Assembly: GCF_037975245.1 (NCBI RefSeq)
Contig: NC_092569.1
Span: forward strand, 32,883,668-32,947,667
DNA length: 64,000 nt
Reading direction: 5' to 3'
Source of the DNA: Apostichopus japonicus
Lineage: Eukaryota > Echinodermata > Holothuroidea > Aspidochirotida > Stichopodidae
Shown: one piece after another, positions 23,625 through 36,885 of the stretch
Position numbering within the stretch: the first letter of the stretch is position 1
Layout of the letters: each line of letters opens with the position of its first letter
The notes under the pieces: model-generated
Seen by the model: only the letters and a program-made list of their open reading frames with translations
The model's database searches: none
What the model was told of the DNA's origin: nothing
Translations under genes and position numbers: made by a program

Positions 23625-24347
23625 CTAAACGGTCTTGTAACGAGAGCATATGGCTTTCAAAACCCTACATATGATTAAGTATCCATTAACCTACGCTAGG
23701 AAAATGACTTTATGATTAACTTGTTAACCAATAATTTGTTAATCAAAGAAAATATCGCATGAAGCTTAAAATGAAAATGTTTAGAACAAGTAACAATATC
23801 ATTAAACAACTTGTGAAGTTATTCCTTCACGATGACAATTTGTTCTGTCAATTCATAAAAAAATGCATATTTTCCGAATACAAAATGTATTTATCCGTCA
23901 AAATGACTGCCCAACTAGTATGATAAAATAGATCAATTTCAGCTTTTGAATTTTTAAAGAATAAATATGCATACAGAAATGATAAATAAACTTTTGAATC
24001 AGTTTAACATCCGACTTGCTATATTTACAACTTTATACTGATATTATCAATCTGTTGGATTTAATATTCGAAAGGAGCATAATTCCTAATAAACAAACGT
24101 TTAATATGTGAAGATAATGTATTGGTGGGTTTTTCGTGTACATAAAAATGGCAGCTTTACGCAGTGTAGCTTAAATGTTTTCTTTTTTTACAATTGAGCT
24201 AAGAAACCCTCAGTATTGTAACAGTTTATGCGTGCAATATTTAACAATCAAGTTTACACTACAAAAACAGTCCTTGAACAATTTAAAATTAGAGAATTCC
24301 AAGCACTTTTAAATTCTCGTTCACAAAAGTTTTAATATGTTAAGTAT

Positions 24348-24387
<40 letters not shown>

Positions 24388-25655
24388 GACAACAACTTTC
24401 AAATTTCCCTCTGGGCAGGTATCATTAAAACATAAAGAACAGACGCATTTATGTAATACACTATTCAAAACAGGCACGTAGGCCTACGAACGAATGAATA
24501 TTGATCAGTTCATCATGCAAATACACAAGAGGAAACGAATGTATCTTAGAAGGATCAACAATTATTTGCCAAACATCCCCAACACACCTTATATTTGATA
24601 CAGGTAATTAGGCAACCGATATTTGTAAACCAAGTAACCCCTTTTTGTACTAGCTCGATACTGATACATCGTCTCTAATAGTTTTATGTACAAAATGTTT
24701 ATCATAATAATTCTGTATTTTGTCTTGAAACTTTTTTTCATGACCAAGTAATGTCAATCTTAATATTCCTTCTTAAAATGTACCAACCTCTTAATTTCAA
24801 TTGTTTCCCTTACGATTTTCCGGGTTAAGGTAACACTGATTGTTCTCCAATGTCTTATTTCCTTCTGGCGGTCATTGTATTGTATTACACATGCATCTGT
24901 TAATAATATTTTCGATTCGGTCATGTGCATTTATCATATGGATGATTTTGACGCTATCAATGTAATAATCATCAACTAAATATAGTTATTACAATAGCCA
25001 ACATGTTTGTAACAAGTTTGCACGAAACACCGCTTTAAAACTAAAAATAAAGTACGAAAATTTTAACCTAAATGTTATGAAAAGTGATAAGAAATTGAGA
25101 ATAAAGTATAATACAAAAAAGTCACTGTGAAACGTTGTTAGTTTTGAAATTTTGCCTATAACATCAGAAAGATCGTCGACTAACCCACAATAATAAAAAA
25201 GATTCATTCCAAGATTTTGTTTTTTAAATTGTACCAAACCAATGTCAAGATAAAGGAAAAGAGTAAACAGACTTGTTTATTAACATTACTCAATCATCCC
25301 AGACAAAACAATAAATAAATTCGTATGCTTTCTCGCTGTGCGTTTCCGTTTTAAATTTCCTGATTCTGTTTTTTAAAAGAACAAAACTGTAGAAAGGTTA
25401 TAATTTATGATTCAGAGCTTTTTTTTGCCACGTTGTCGACAAGACAGGCTTGTATCCATCATTTCCTCGTTTCTTCCTTGCAAAGTCTATAATTTAAAAA
25501 ATATGGAAAATGTTACCATACAACACGTGATCACGTAGACAAGAACGGCTACTATTCAAAATCCTGTTGTTTTGAGGGATCTAGATGATGTTGATTGCCA
25601 AGAATTTTCAAAATGGATGTAACTTGACAGAAACTCTATAAATTGTTTTACAAGA
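23625..25655. repeat. Tandem segmental duplication, copy 2, with extra segment
   Basis: This begins with the same CTAAACGGTCTTGTAACGAG and ends TATAAATTGTTTTACAAGAA. It is about 470 bp longer than copy 1; most of the excess lies between about 23945 and 24350, next to a (TA)n run. The offset between copies rises from 1,561 bp at the start to about 1,962 bp after that segment and about 2,030 bp near the end. Confidence 0.85.
24351..24385. repeat. (TA)n microsatellite
   Basis: About 17 TA dinucleotides, present only in copy 2 of the tandem duplication. Confidence 0.9.
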
Positions 25656-28600
25656 AGTCATATTTGAAATTTGATGTGTTTGTTGAACAGTTACCTATCA
25701 TTTTCTTTAAAGTTAACAGATATCCTTTACTTTGACACTTAGATTTTATAATAACTACTTTGACAAAAATATCGTTTTAGAGAAGAATTTTTGCACGACT
25801 GGTATATCATTAGCTTCTTCTCCCAACATACTTAATGAACGAGTTATCGGATAATCTCAGCACATGTAAACCAGGTAACAGTTGTCCTTAACCAATACAC
25901 AAATGAAATACTAACTAATTCTAATATGTTATATTCAATAGGATAAATGTGATGTCTTACTGAATTAGACGGATCGTGCATTTCATGCAATATCTCTGAA
26001 TTATTTCCTCCTTCAACGTAGTATCTTACTTTCTTTCATACAAAGCTTTGCGTACAGGCGTCAAATGACACTTCCTTTGATATCAAGGGAAGAAAAGAAA
26101 AAATATGTGTTGTTATGATATTATGTGTTATCCTTGATTTAGGATACTTCAGAGAATTACGCCAACCATAGGTAAAAAAAAATACTCATGTACGTTTTTT
26201 TTTTTTGAGGAAGTATGTGTTTTCATGGGAGCTGGGTTCACGGGGATGTTGTGGGGCTTTCAAGAATGGTGTTCTGTCTTAAATAGATACAGTACACGTA
26301 AAGTTGCCAAAAGAGTATCAGCTTTTGCTGATGTAGACAAAGGGTAATCAAAACAGTTTTCGTTATGGATACGCTAACTTGTCTTTTTTATTATACATAA
26401 GGTTATTTTGATTGAGCGTGAATCGTCGTACATGTGTTCGACTTTGCCCAAATATTTTCTACTCTTAAACTTGTTTTTTTTTTATTTATAAAAATATAAA
26501 ATATTACTTTAACAATGTGTTTGTAGGTTACAGATAACTCTGCATAATGTGTGTACATTGAAAGCCTTAGTTATTGCATACGTTCTGAGTACAATATTTC
26601 TAAAAATATCGACATATTTTCTATGAGCAAAACGTTGTTGTCGCAAAAAGTTGTTGCAGCAGTTGTAGCTTTCAGGCGAACGAATGTTGACAATTAGCGT
26701 CAGTAGCTGGGGCGTAAAACGTGTACGTGTTTTGTGATGCTGAAGACAAAAAAGATATATTGTGTTGCTGATTCTTGTCCAAGTCAATCAAGTGGCTTGT
26801 ACGTGTCGAAACCAACAATACTCTTCTTCACAACGGATGAATTTTCAATTTGGTTGGTTGCTCTTTTTTTGGAGATATTTTCAAAACTTGGCTATTTTCA
26901 AGCTTTTGAGGGTAAATTGCACATTGTCCCAGTGTATAAGTACCTCATTAGCATAATCTATCCAGTTTCCCGCTCTAGATAATTGCACATAGATTACTAT
27001 ACTGACACCACTAGGAGATTAACGTTTTACGGATTATGAATTTTCTTCATTTATTTTCAAGAAGCTGAGAATAAAGTGAATCATTGTAAAAATAGAATAC
27101 AATTTGATGAATATTGTAACTAGAATACGTTTCCAAATAGTTCGAAATTACTGCAATTATTCCATTTTTTTACTTAATTTTAAAAACAAAAAACGTTGAA
27201 TTCTTGAATTGCATGTTTCTACATAATAGAGACCTTGTCATTGTTAGGAATAGGTTACGGAAGCGTTTGACGGACACAAACACATTGCATTATTTCATTA
27301 ATCTTAAAATCACCGTGTTTAAGTGAGGTTCTTAGTATGCGAAAAGGTAACAAGGTAAAAATTATCGCTTTTGGTCTATAATATGCACCTTGAGAGCGTG
27401 CCAAACAACTTTGGCGGTCGTGAAGAGTGGTTATATTTAAAAAAGCCTATTTATATCGACTATTTTTTTTTATTCATAATTTACACACACCCGCAATGAA
27501 CAACATTCATTACCAAAAAGAAAATAGTATAATGCGGGAACATGTACAGTCGGATACATGTTTTTTAAAGACGTGGGTAAGGTTTCAATTTGTTTTTAAC
27601 TAATAGATAACGCTGTTTTTTGTAATCTTAATTTTCTTTCAATAATGTATTGTATGTTTTTTTTCGCCTTTTTAGATAATATGTCATTCACATTTCATTT
27701 AGCATAATGCACAGGAAATATTACTTTCATCTGCTTATCGTAGTTATGATCGTTTAATTAAGTTATTGTATGGTGACCTATGATTGTTTTATGTATAGTA
27801 ATGAGAAAAAGAAGTATTTGAAGATATGCAAACGGACATATAAGAAGTTGGAATGTGAACTTTTCTTTCCGTTCTTATCACCTATTCTATAATAGTTAAC
27901 AAGTTGGAAATAGTTTATTTATTTGAATCAAAAGCAAAATCAGATTTTATTTCAATGAGCTATAACATTCTCTTTTGAATATTTAAACTTAAAATGATAG
28001 GATCTGTTCAAGTGAATGTGCAATAGATTGGCGTATGTCCTGTATTTTGTGATACATTGACCTTCGTACAATCTTCTTAACTTGAAATTGTTTCTTCAGA
28101 ATGTACTTTACTAAATCGCACATTCCTTTAAATGTTTGTTACCTCAGATATCGTCAAGCACAAGAGTCAACGATTCAAGTAAGTTTTTTTTTCTGTAAGG
28201 GTAACGATTAATATAAACTACCGAAAACTGACCAATTAACAGAAATGTGGAACCATCAAGATGTAGGCTACTTCATATGTGGTACTTTCTCCTATTTCAA
28301 TTTGTAAGATAAATAATGATTTACAATTCTCAATAATGTCCTTGTACTGTGTATTAAAGTAGCTTTAGCGCTGATTGGGGTTAATTGTAGATTCTCAGCG
28401 ATAATAAAACTGAAAGAATTACAAGTCATTAGTCAATTCATATTTCCAGAATAAAGATAGTTCCGATTATATTTATTCATACTTGTTATTTGTGCAAAAT
28501 AAGTTAGCCTGATGTTTGGATTGTAACAGGATATTCTTTAGAGGCTAAATGGCAAGTAACAGTAACAAAAGAGACAAAATACGCACTTTGTTTAGACATT

Positions 28601-29025
28601 GCATACGGTAGGCTCGTTCAATAATTTGGCAGTTTCAAATCTCACTTACTGCTGATGAACGTAAGATTGTGTTAAGGTGAAAATAGGGCCAAATCAAACC
28701 CTCATGTCAAGAAAAGCTATTAGTAATCATGTTTGCTTCTTTGACCATGTCGCCGCAGAAACATGGTAGTTCTTTGCGTTAGATTTTCATTTCATATAAA
28801 ATCTACTTGCTGAAATTTGCCTCCATGAATATTAGCCGAGATGATTAAAAACATTCAGTTATAGTTTATAGTAGTTACGACTTATTTTTTACAGTGTAAT
28901 TTAAACAAAGCTGTTGCAAAGTAGCAATCATATTTATGTTGAAAGAATTTGTTAATATGGAGCTGATTCTGCAACATTTGTACGTTATGTTCTGATCTTC
29001 TTTTTAACATTTTTCCCGTTGCTAG
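25656..29025. other. AT-rich non-coding interval upstream of the FReD gene
   Basis: No exon could be supported. An upstream exon with the start codon and signal peptide of the gene at 29034 is expected here or further away, but none stood out. Frames at 26509-26982 lack motifs. Confidence 0.35.
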
Positions 29026-29033
29026 ACTTGCAG

Positions 29034-32000
29034 TATTTTCTATTCCAAACTCCGGAGTATCCAAGGGATTGTCATGAAGTACTTAACCAATGCTCTTCTA
29101 CCAACGTTAAATCAGGTGCATACCAGATTAAACCTGACCAGTATCCGGAACCATTTCAGACATATTGTGATCATAACACTACATATGGAGGTTGGACAGT
29201 AAGTAATGTATTTCAAGACGTGAACTCTTACAATATCAGAGTTACTCTCCAATATACACTTTGTAGAACACACTGGAATTGTCAGTACATTTTAGTTGTA
29301 GATTGTGTTGGATGATATACCTTGTACGATGTATGGGTATTTGAAGAAGCCTAATATCGAAAACAAAACTACCCAGAGTAACTACGTTGACTTTTAATAC
29401 GATTAGAAAACTTATTGTATGTGCACACCTCGGATAGTGATATGAATATGTATACAGATAACATATAACGCAACATCAGAAATATGTTCTATCCTATTCG
29501 TATTTATTGATGTGAGCCCCACGTTTTGGCTATAAGGTTTAGATCATAAGATAATGAAATTTATCCGTTAGTTGTCTACCTATATTTTTGAATTCTTCAG
29601 GTCATACAACGACGTGTTGATGGATCCATCGGTTTTAATCGAACCTGGGACGAATACAAAAACGGTTTTGGTTTCTTAGGCAGTGAATTTATGATTGGTA
29701 ATGAAAAGTTAGCTCACTTGATCAATCAAAAGAGGTACCAGCTGCGCATCGAGCTAGAGAATTATGCAAGCCAGTCATATTCCTTGACATACGACAACTT
29801 TCGCATTGCAGATGAATGGGGGAATTATTCTATAACAAGTCTTAGTGATATCGAACGAATAACAGGTTAGACATTTTTTTTAAATTATTTTCTCCGTATG
29901 TTTGTACTCAAAACGGAAATTGAAGCATATTAAAGAGAGGTTTCAATGGAAGAAATGAATATCATCCACAAATGTATTTATTGATTCCCATAGTCGAATA
30001 CTTGAAAATGTAACAATCTTTTGTATGTGTGACATTAATGAGTATAAGTTGAATGAGTCTAAACAATAACAAATCCGGTTCACATTTGATCCTTTGTTAA
30101 CAGTCAGCAATTGTTCCGAGCGGCCAGAGCATTACAATGGTAACAAGATTCGATAGTAATGTAACGTAATAAAAGTGAGTTAACACTTCAAGCTAGGATT
30201 ACATTTTGGTGGTTTCAATTTTACCAGATTTACCCATTACCTGGTGCTCATCCAACAAGGATAATTATGATAATACATGTGAAAGAACTTGTGAGAATCC
30301 GAATAATTGTGCCATACCGGATCCAGCGGAACCAGAGAGATGTCTTTGTCCAGAAAACCACATGATTTTTGGAGATAGCTGCATACCTCAAGAGCAATGT
30401 GGCTGTTACGCCCAAGGGGAAGGCGTCGTATTAGCAGTAAGTTTATTTGATGCAGTTCACAAGTCTTAATATATAACATGAAAGTACACTATAACTTAAA
30501 ATCTTGGATTTCAATTGATTGACCTTACTCTTTATTATATTTGTAATTAATTCTCATTATTATTGTTGATATTGATTGTCCCCATATTTCAGTTGTACAT
30601 GTTCTTGCAAAAGTCTCCTAATTGAGACCTAGCAAAATAAGGCATCCAAAGCAAATACATCAATAATGATGAACTTTACATAAGATATATAAAACGCTCA
30701 CGACCATTTAATAGTAGAAATTCAGTTTTACTCAAACAGCGTTATCAAGCGTTGTGCCAAATAAGCATTGATTTTACTTTCACTGGAATATGCCGTTTAA
30801 CATTTATCATTTCCAGGAGAGTGAAACTTGCATTAATTATGACTGTTAAACTTGTCGATTATCGCAATACATTTACATAATGCATTTACAGATTTATTTT
30901 TCCCACTGAATATCTTATATTAGGAAGGCGAGTTTTACATCAATTCAAGATGTACACGAAGATCAACTTGTAGCAACAACCAGATTATAGAGGCGAGTTA
31001 CCAGTGTAGTGATCACGCAACCTGTGATGAGAGGAACGGTGTCCGTAAATGTTACTGCAATCAAAACTACGAAGGGGACGGAGTGAGGTGCACCCATAAC
31101 TGCTTCGTTGCTGCCAAAGGAAGTGTAGTCAGGGTCAGTACGATTTTTTATTAGGGTATCTTAAAAGCTTTGCCTGTAATTCATTTACACTTAGCGAAAA
31201 TACATAGCATGGCAACGCAATTATGATACACCAAGATCGATGAACGTTATTAAGTATATTTAAAATGCGCATGAACGTATATAAGTGTTCATCCAGTGCG
31301 TCGTCAAAAGTGGTAAAAATGTAACAAATTCACACATATTTAACTATCTTCGGAATATGTAGTTTTAACGTTTATCTTTTCCAGGAAGGTGAATCATACA
31401 TTAATTCTGACTGTTCTTTACGGATAACTTGCAATAGTAACGTACTTACAAATGAGAGTTACATTTGTAGCACAGACGCAACCTGCGAGAGGCGGAATGA
31501 TGTCCGTAGATGTTACTGTAACGAATGGTTTGAAGGCGATGGTGTTGCATGTATCCGTAGTGGACCGAGAGATTGTTCTGATCTCCACACAGCGGGTAGA
31601 AGAAATAACGGAAAATATACCATTTATCCTGCTGGAAGCTCCGGGTTTGAAGTTTTTTGTGAAATGTCTAGTGGGGGATGGACAGTAAGTTTAGCCGTTG
31701 ACAAGCAAATGCTTTAACTTGTGTTTTCTCATATGACAGGACTTTCTTTACTAACATTGGAAGTGAATCATAAATTTTTTTAATTAAATAGTTCCATCTT
31801 CCTATCAGTTTAAAACAAATCGCATTATTGACCTTCACCAATTAATTTATCTTACTTATTGTAGTACAATAAGATATTTCATATATTACTCACTTGCAAT
31901 CTATAAACTAGTTGATTCTCTTTGTAGATTTTGCAACGACGTACAAGTAGATCCGTCAGTTTTTATCGAAACTGGAATGAGTACAAAAACGGGTTTGGAA

Positions 32001-33731
32001 TTCCCACAGGAAATCATTGGATTGGCAACGATAAAATATACAAATTGACAAATCAAAAAACCTACCAACTCCTAATAGAAAAGACAAACACGAAAGGATC
32101 AACATACCACAGCCGCTATTCATTTTTCAGTATCAGTAACGAAAGAGACAAATACCAACTGACATTGAGTGGTTACAATGGAAATGCTGGTATGTATTGT
32201 GCTGAATGTCAATCATACGCAGACTTGTAGTTATTACATAATATTTTTCTAAAAAATTAACACTGTTAGCAAACTGCTAATCCACTAGAGAGCCCGTGTA
32301 AGAGAGTGTGTAAAGGTAAGTTGGCTTGACCTTTTGATCCTAGCAGAATCTTCTTCAAAGGCTAACTGGAAATATTATTCTAACATAACTACATCTAGTC
32401 GTAATCACACTACATGATTTGTATTCGTACATACATAAAATATAATAACTAGTCTGGGAACCTAGAAATTTCATTAAATATGACTTTACCGTACGGTTTC
32501 AAAAGAGAAGCAAATTAAGTTCAATTGGACCATTGAATATTCGTTCATGGAAATATTAAGAGGCCTATAATATGACTATGATAATAGAAAAATATCAAAT
32601 AAATCGGACGTTTTCTTGAGAGATCAATCGAGAAAAATCGTATGTGTTACATTTCCAAAGAGCATTACCTGCCCTATTTCTTATATGTATGAATGTTTCA
32701 TCAGAGCAAAGGTATCTCATTAATTTTTAATTATCAAATGGATGTAAAAACGTCATATGAAAGATAAGACGTTTCACGAAAGATGGTGGTGACAAAGATG
32801 AGAAAATCCAACACTTTACATTTGTTCCTCTTAATTGAAAACCTAAAAGTTTAAAAATCAAAGCTGTACTTTCCATTTGGCAGAAATTTAGTACTTCTAA
32901 TCATCTCAAAAGTACCTTTAAATCGCTTATACTAAATATTATTCGTCGCAAAAGTGAAAGAGTTCTATACATTTTACTATTTATATCAAATATATTATTG
33001 AATAATGAACGATGTTATGAAATAAAATTCCCAAACAAATTGTCAGAATTAGAAATTAACACTTATCTTCAAATTTTTAAACTGCGAAAGGAAAGTTAAA
33101 GAACTTCTAATGAAACCTAGCAAATCTTAATCAAGCCCAAACATGAAATAACATAACAGCAAAAGCCACTGACAGCCGTTTTTTACAACAAACTAACCCA
33201 CGGTAGTTTTATTACGTCCCTTATGTAAATATGTAGACTTGACAATAACATTACTTCATTAATTTCCTTCCAGGTAATAACGCAATGGCAGCAAATTCAG
33301 GGTATCGATTTAGTACGCACGATCAAGACAACGATGGATCGAGTACCTTCGACTGCGCAGAAAAACACCGAGGTGGCTAGTGGTATCCAGACGATAGTAA
33401 TACGGGCTCTACCAGCCACTGCTCCGCATTCAGCAAGCGCGTAGCTACAGGTAACTACGAGTACTCTGACTGCGACTGCTATCATTATTAGTCCTGTTAT
33501 TATTATCGTCCACATGCGAAATGCTCTAATTGCGATGGATGTACTTATGTTTATTATTATAAATGCTGCGCAAACAAAAACCCGGTCTATGAGACAACTT
33601 TCCATACATGCGGGTACTCCAATCTCAACGGTGACTACTCGTTCAACGATTACCGCGGCATCTTCTGGAAGAATTTTCACGGTTCAGACTGTGGTATCAT
33701 CACTACAACAATGAAAATCCGTTCAGTTTAA
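29034..33731 (+). CDS. Mosaic gene: half FReD - TIL - two EGF-like/Cys-rich exons - FReD
   Basis: Seven exons with GT-AG borders: about 29034-29198, 29601-29865, 30228-30436, 30924-31133, 31385-31684, 31928-32189 and 33274-33731. Exon 1 (YPRDCHEVLNQC, AYQIKP, YGGWT) and exon 2 (VIQRRVDGSIGFNRTWDEYK, LTYDNFRIAD) give the N-terminal half of a fibrinogen-related domain. Exon 3 is a TIL module (CERTCENPNNC, RCLCP, CGC). Exons 4 and 5 are duplicates (EGE.YINS.C, ATCE/D.RN.VR.CYCN, EGDGV.C); exon 5 also opens a second FReD (GPRDCSDL, SSGGGWT). Exon 6 has LQRRTSRSVSFYRNWNEYKN and exon 7 has DQDNDGSSTFDCAEKHRGG, CGYSNLNGDY and TTMKIRSV. Phases match at every junction. Secreted lectin-like recognition is typical of FReD proteins; this is inference. 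The start exon is not seen, and exon 7 has two TAG codons, so it may be a pseudogene. Confidence 0.8.
30804..30860 (+). pseudogene. Relic copy of the Cys-rich exon within an intron
   Basis: CATTTATCATTTCCAG followed by GAGAGTGAAACTTGCATTAA and TTATGACTGTTAAACTTG matches the acceptor and start of exon 5 (CGTTTATCTTTTCCAG, then GAAGGTGAATCATACATTAA and TTCTGACTGTTC). The copy soon degenerates, and no donor or conserved Cys pattern follows. Confidence 0.6.
33274..33731 (+). pseudogene. Last FReD exon with two in-frame TAG codons and a Tyr/Cys-rich insertion
   Basis: The frame entering from exon 6 (phase 1) reads NNAMAANSGYRFSTHDQDND and SSTFDCAEKHRGG. TAG at 33378-33380 then sits where FReDs have the first Trp of the conserved WWY, and WYP follows. 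Instead of reaching the Cys of C.YSNLNG within a few residues, about 68 codons intervene, rich in Tyr and Cys (YSDCDCYHY, SCYYYRPHAKC, YVYYYKCC), with a second TAG at 33489-33491. The canonical end CGYSNLNGDYSFNDYRGIFW and TTMKIRSV then follows in the same frame to TAA at 33729. No GT-AG pair of compatible phase that would remove both stops was found. Confidence 0.7.
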
Positions 33732-34187
33732 TGATCAAAGTAACAATTTGAAGTCTCCAAAGTAAGAAGGGCAGGAAACGGTTGGCGATATAATAATATG
33801 TAATAAATAAATAAGAAGCTAACATTTTATAGTCATTACATCACGTACATTATTATTAACGTTGATATGTTATGACTAAAGGTGATCAAATGAAGACTAT
33901 CAAGGCATTAATATGTTTTGAGAGAAAATAACAACTGACAGTGAATTTTATAGCACATGGGACTCGATGACTTATGATACTTTGTCTGTTCCTGAAACTT
34001 GCATTGAAATTGGATTGTGTTCGTTAAAATGTCATCTTTAATAATGGCACTGAGAATGATATAACATAAAATACAATAAAAGTACATGAAACATGACACC
34101 AGTATGATGACTTGTATTATTTTTTTTTTAAATGTCGCCAATATGTTTTATAGAAGCAAATGGCAACATGGGAACAACATCCAAATA

Positions 34188-34210
34188 ATTATATATATAT
34201 ATATATATAG

Positions 34211-34277
<67 letters not shown>

Positions 34278-34336
34278 TATATATATATATATAGATATAT
34301 ATATATATAGATATATATATATATATATATATATAT
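34188..34336. repeat. (TA)n microsatellite with GATATA interruptions
   Basis: About 150 bp of alternating TA with AGATATATA variants. The apparent Tyr/Ile-rich frames on both strands are artefacts of this repeat. Confidence 0.95.
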
Positions 34337-34339
34337 ACA

Positions 34340-36610
34340 TTGGTATTTTTGTTTACTTCGAAGCATGATAGCTGGGACTTAGGTTTACCTCGGGGATAGG
34401 TTTACGTCTAGGGTCTTCTTGTTCAATCAATTTCACTTCCTTTGAGGAATGATTATTTCAAGTTAAGAGAAAACCTCATAAACTTTTCAATTCCGAAGTT
34501 ACAAAAAAAAAAATCGTTCATTTAAAGGGTAAAATTTCCCCTCAAAAGTGGAGGTAATTCCGAAGGGTATATAACAGAATTACGAACATGGTATGTTGAT
34601 CCCAACTTTACACCGCGATTTTGACCAAATGCGGCTATATATAGTTCCGAAACTTAAAGGTTCCTCTAATTACACTGAAATCTTCGTGTTTGTACTTTTT
34701 CTTCCATTAATTTGGGATATTTAAGAAAATAAGAGTTTCTATTTTAACTGGCAAATTTACACGTAACGAAACAACGCCCCCATACATAAGCAGTTCTTTC
34801 TGTGTTCGGTGGCAGGGCAGTCGATCGGATCGTATTGTTGCTATCCCAATAGCCTACATTCAACGTTACTTTATGTGGGCCTAGCCATGTAGTCTACAAA
34901 GGAAAGTGCCGCAGGTTACCGTAAACGTTGCCCATTTGAAGTTGGCTTTTGGAACTTTGGTGGAGTATATGCATTGTAAGTAAATTCCTTAAAAGTGTTC
35001 CGGATATATTAATAACATTTAGAGTAAATACCTTTATGCTGAACACAAATAAAGTAAGACCATGGTTAGAGTTAGAGTAGACTAGCCTAGGCCTAACGTT
35101 AGCCCTAAATTGGACCTATCATTATTACTGGCTATGGTAAATCACAGCTGCCTGCTACTGCCTTTGCTGATACTCGGAATATAAAATGTGATAAATAAAT
35201 TAAAGTATATACTTGTAACAGACTGGTCATCCTACACATTTTGCAGCCTGGTGATCTTCCAGATCTTTTAAAGTAAAGGCTTAATAATTGACGCACCTCC
35301 AAATATTACTAGGCCTACTACTATTACTATACTGTACTAGCCTACTACTACTGTAGCTAGTACTAGCAACGATACAGCAGGCAACCATACAGTTACTTTT
35401 TGCAGCCAAGCAGAGTTAAATATTTCATGAGTTTGAATCCATTTCAGGTATATGCTGATCAAATTGTGTTTGTGAATGTTTTTGGGCATTTGGAAATCTT
35501 ACTCCCTAAAAAATAACCAAAATTACCTCAATATAATACCACTAATCTCTGGGACCTGACCTTTCTGAGGTTAGAGGCTCAGAGCATAGCAAACAGCATC
35601 CAAAGATAATAGATGTTTACTTAGGCCTTCACTACAGTAAGCTTATCGACAGATGTGTCAATTTAGGGGTATGAAAAAACTTGCATTCGTGCGATGCAAT
35701 TTTGAACCATTTCACGAAATATAAATCTTTGGGTATGTCTCAATCTCTCTGCCATAAAATAAGGCAGTCAGAAAGTCACAACTCCACAAAAACAGACACA
35801 CAAGCAAACGGAACACTACAGTAAAAGAAAGGGCCTGATAGATTCCATAAACGAGTTACAAAAGTAAAAAATGTGAAAACGTTTGCCGTCTCAGTACAAT
35901 ATTCATCCCCACAATATTCTCTATATGTGTTAGTGTGCATCACTTAGCCCTGTGCGTACAGTAGTAGTGGTGTGTCATTGGTTCTGATTCTAAGTCACAC
36001 AGGGCCTCAGTGTAGCAGTGTACAACAAGTTTTTGTAACATGAGTTTTTTTTTCCCTGCACCTATGGGTGAAGGTAAACAATTGAGTATTCATTTTAGGA
36101 TAACAAAGCAATCATGGCTAAGTATTTTAGGCATTTTGATATTATTATATTATTTTGATATTATTATGTGCAACTAAAGTAGTTTCATATTGGGTATCAT
36201 GTCCAAATAAAAGCTCTTGATTGTATTCAGTTTTCATACTTTTAAAATGACCATCTGTGTGCAGTAATTTGGTGTTAGTAAGTAACATGAAAATGCACAA
36301 GACTAATGTTCAACAGGCACTAGAAAGTTCTCATGTCCCTAGCACAAACCAGGGAGTTGTTCCATTACAATTCCCTGCACGAACAGGCTATTATGATCAG
36401 AGTTGTTATGGAACAATTAAAACTCCCTTGTATGATGTTAGCACTGTACTGTGTGACAAAACACTTAAATGCATACATGTGGTAACATGTTGTTATGATC
36501 CGATACTAGCTGGTTGGATGTATAAATAGATCACCATTATGCAAACTGCACTGCACATGGTTTCCATTATGTAATAAGTTTCATTTTATGAATTTGTCAA
36601 TCTGACATGT
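34340..36610. other. Non-coding interval
   Basis: No gene is supported. It contains TAGGCCTA-type words common in echinoderm DNA. At 36348-36377 there is a decayed hairpin ACCAGGGAGTTGTT...AATTCCCTG, related to a sharper copy at 55580-55608. The 90-codon frame at 36257-36529 overlaps this hairpin and is probably not a gene. Confidence 0.35.
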
Positions 36611-36885
36611 AAATTATTAACAATCCATTATCTCTTCAAATATTTATGGCAGAGCTGTAGTCGAGTCCAATTAGCCAGAGCCCGATCCAAGTCCGAGTCC
36701 ATCTGGTCTGAGCCAAATACAAGACCCCTCAAGTCCGAGCCGACTCCAGATACCAAAGATCACCTTTGGTAAAAATTCTTGAACTCTTATGATAATTATG
36801 CACCCAGGAGGAAATTTACCTCATGCTATAATTTTTTCGGACCAGATAAGTGGCAGCAAGCTCTTCCTGGTTCATAAATGTTATA
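36611..36885. repeat. Dispersed repeat, copy 1 (GAGTCC-rich)
   Basis: The block starts AAATTATTAACAATCCATTA and contains GGCAGAGCTGTAGTCGAGTC, an AGTCCGAGTCC-rich stretch and GCACCCAGGAGGAAATTTAC. It is repeated in the same orientation at 37287-37555. Confidence 0.85.

Noticed and set aside
33370-33595. An intron inside the last FReD exon that would remove both TAG codons
   Set aside because: No GT-AG pair of matching phase that keeps the flanking conserved residues could be found by eye.
34086-34366. Frames rich in Tyr and Ile on both strands
   Set aside because: These are translations of the (TA)n microsatellite.
36257-36529. 90-codon frame with a weak resemblance to a calponin-type repeat (GVVPLQF...)
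   Set aside because: The resembling part coincides with a decayed ACCAGGGAGTT hairpin also found at 55580, and there is no supporting second repeat or splice evidence.
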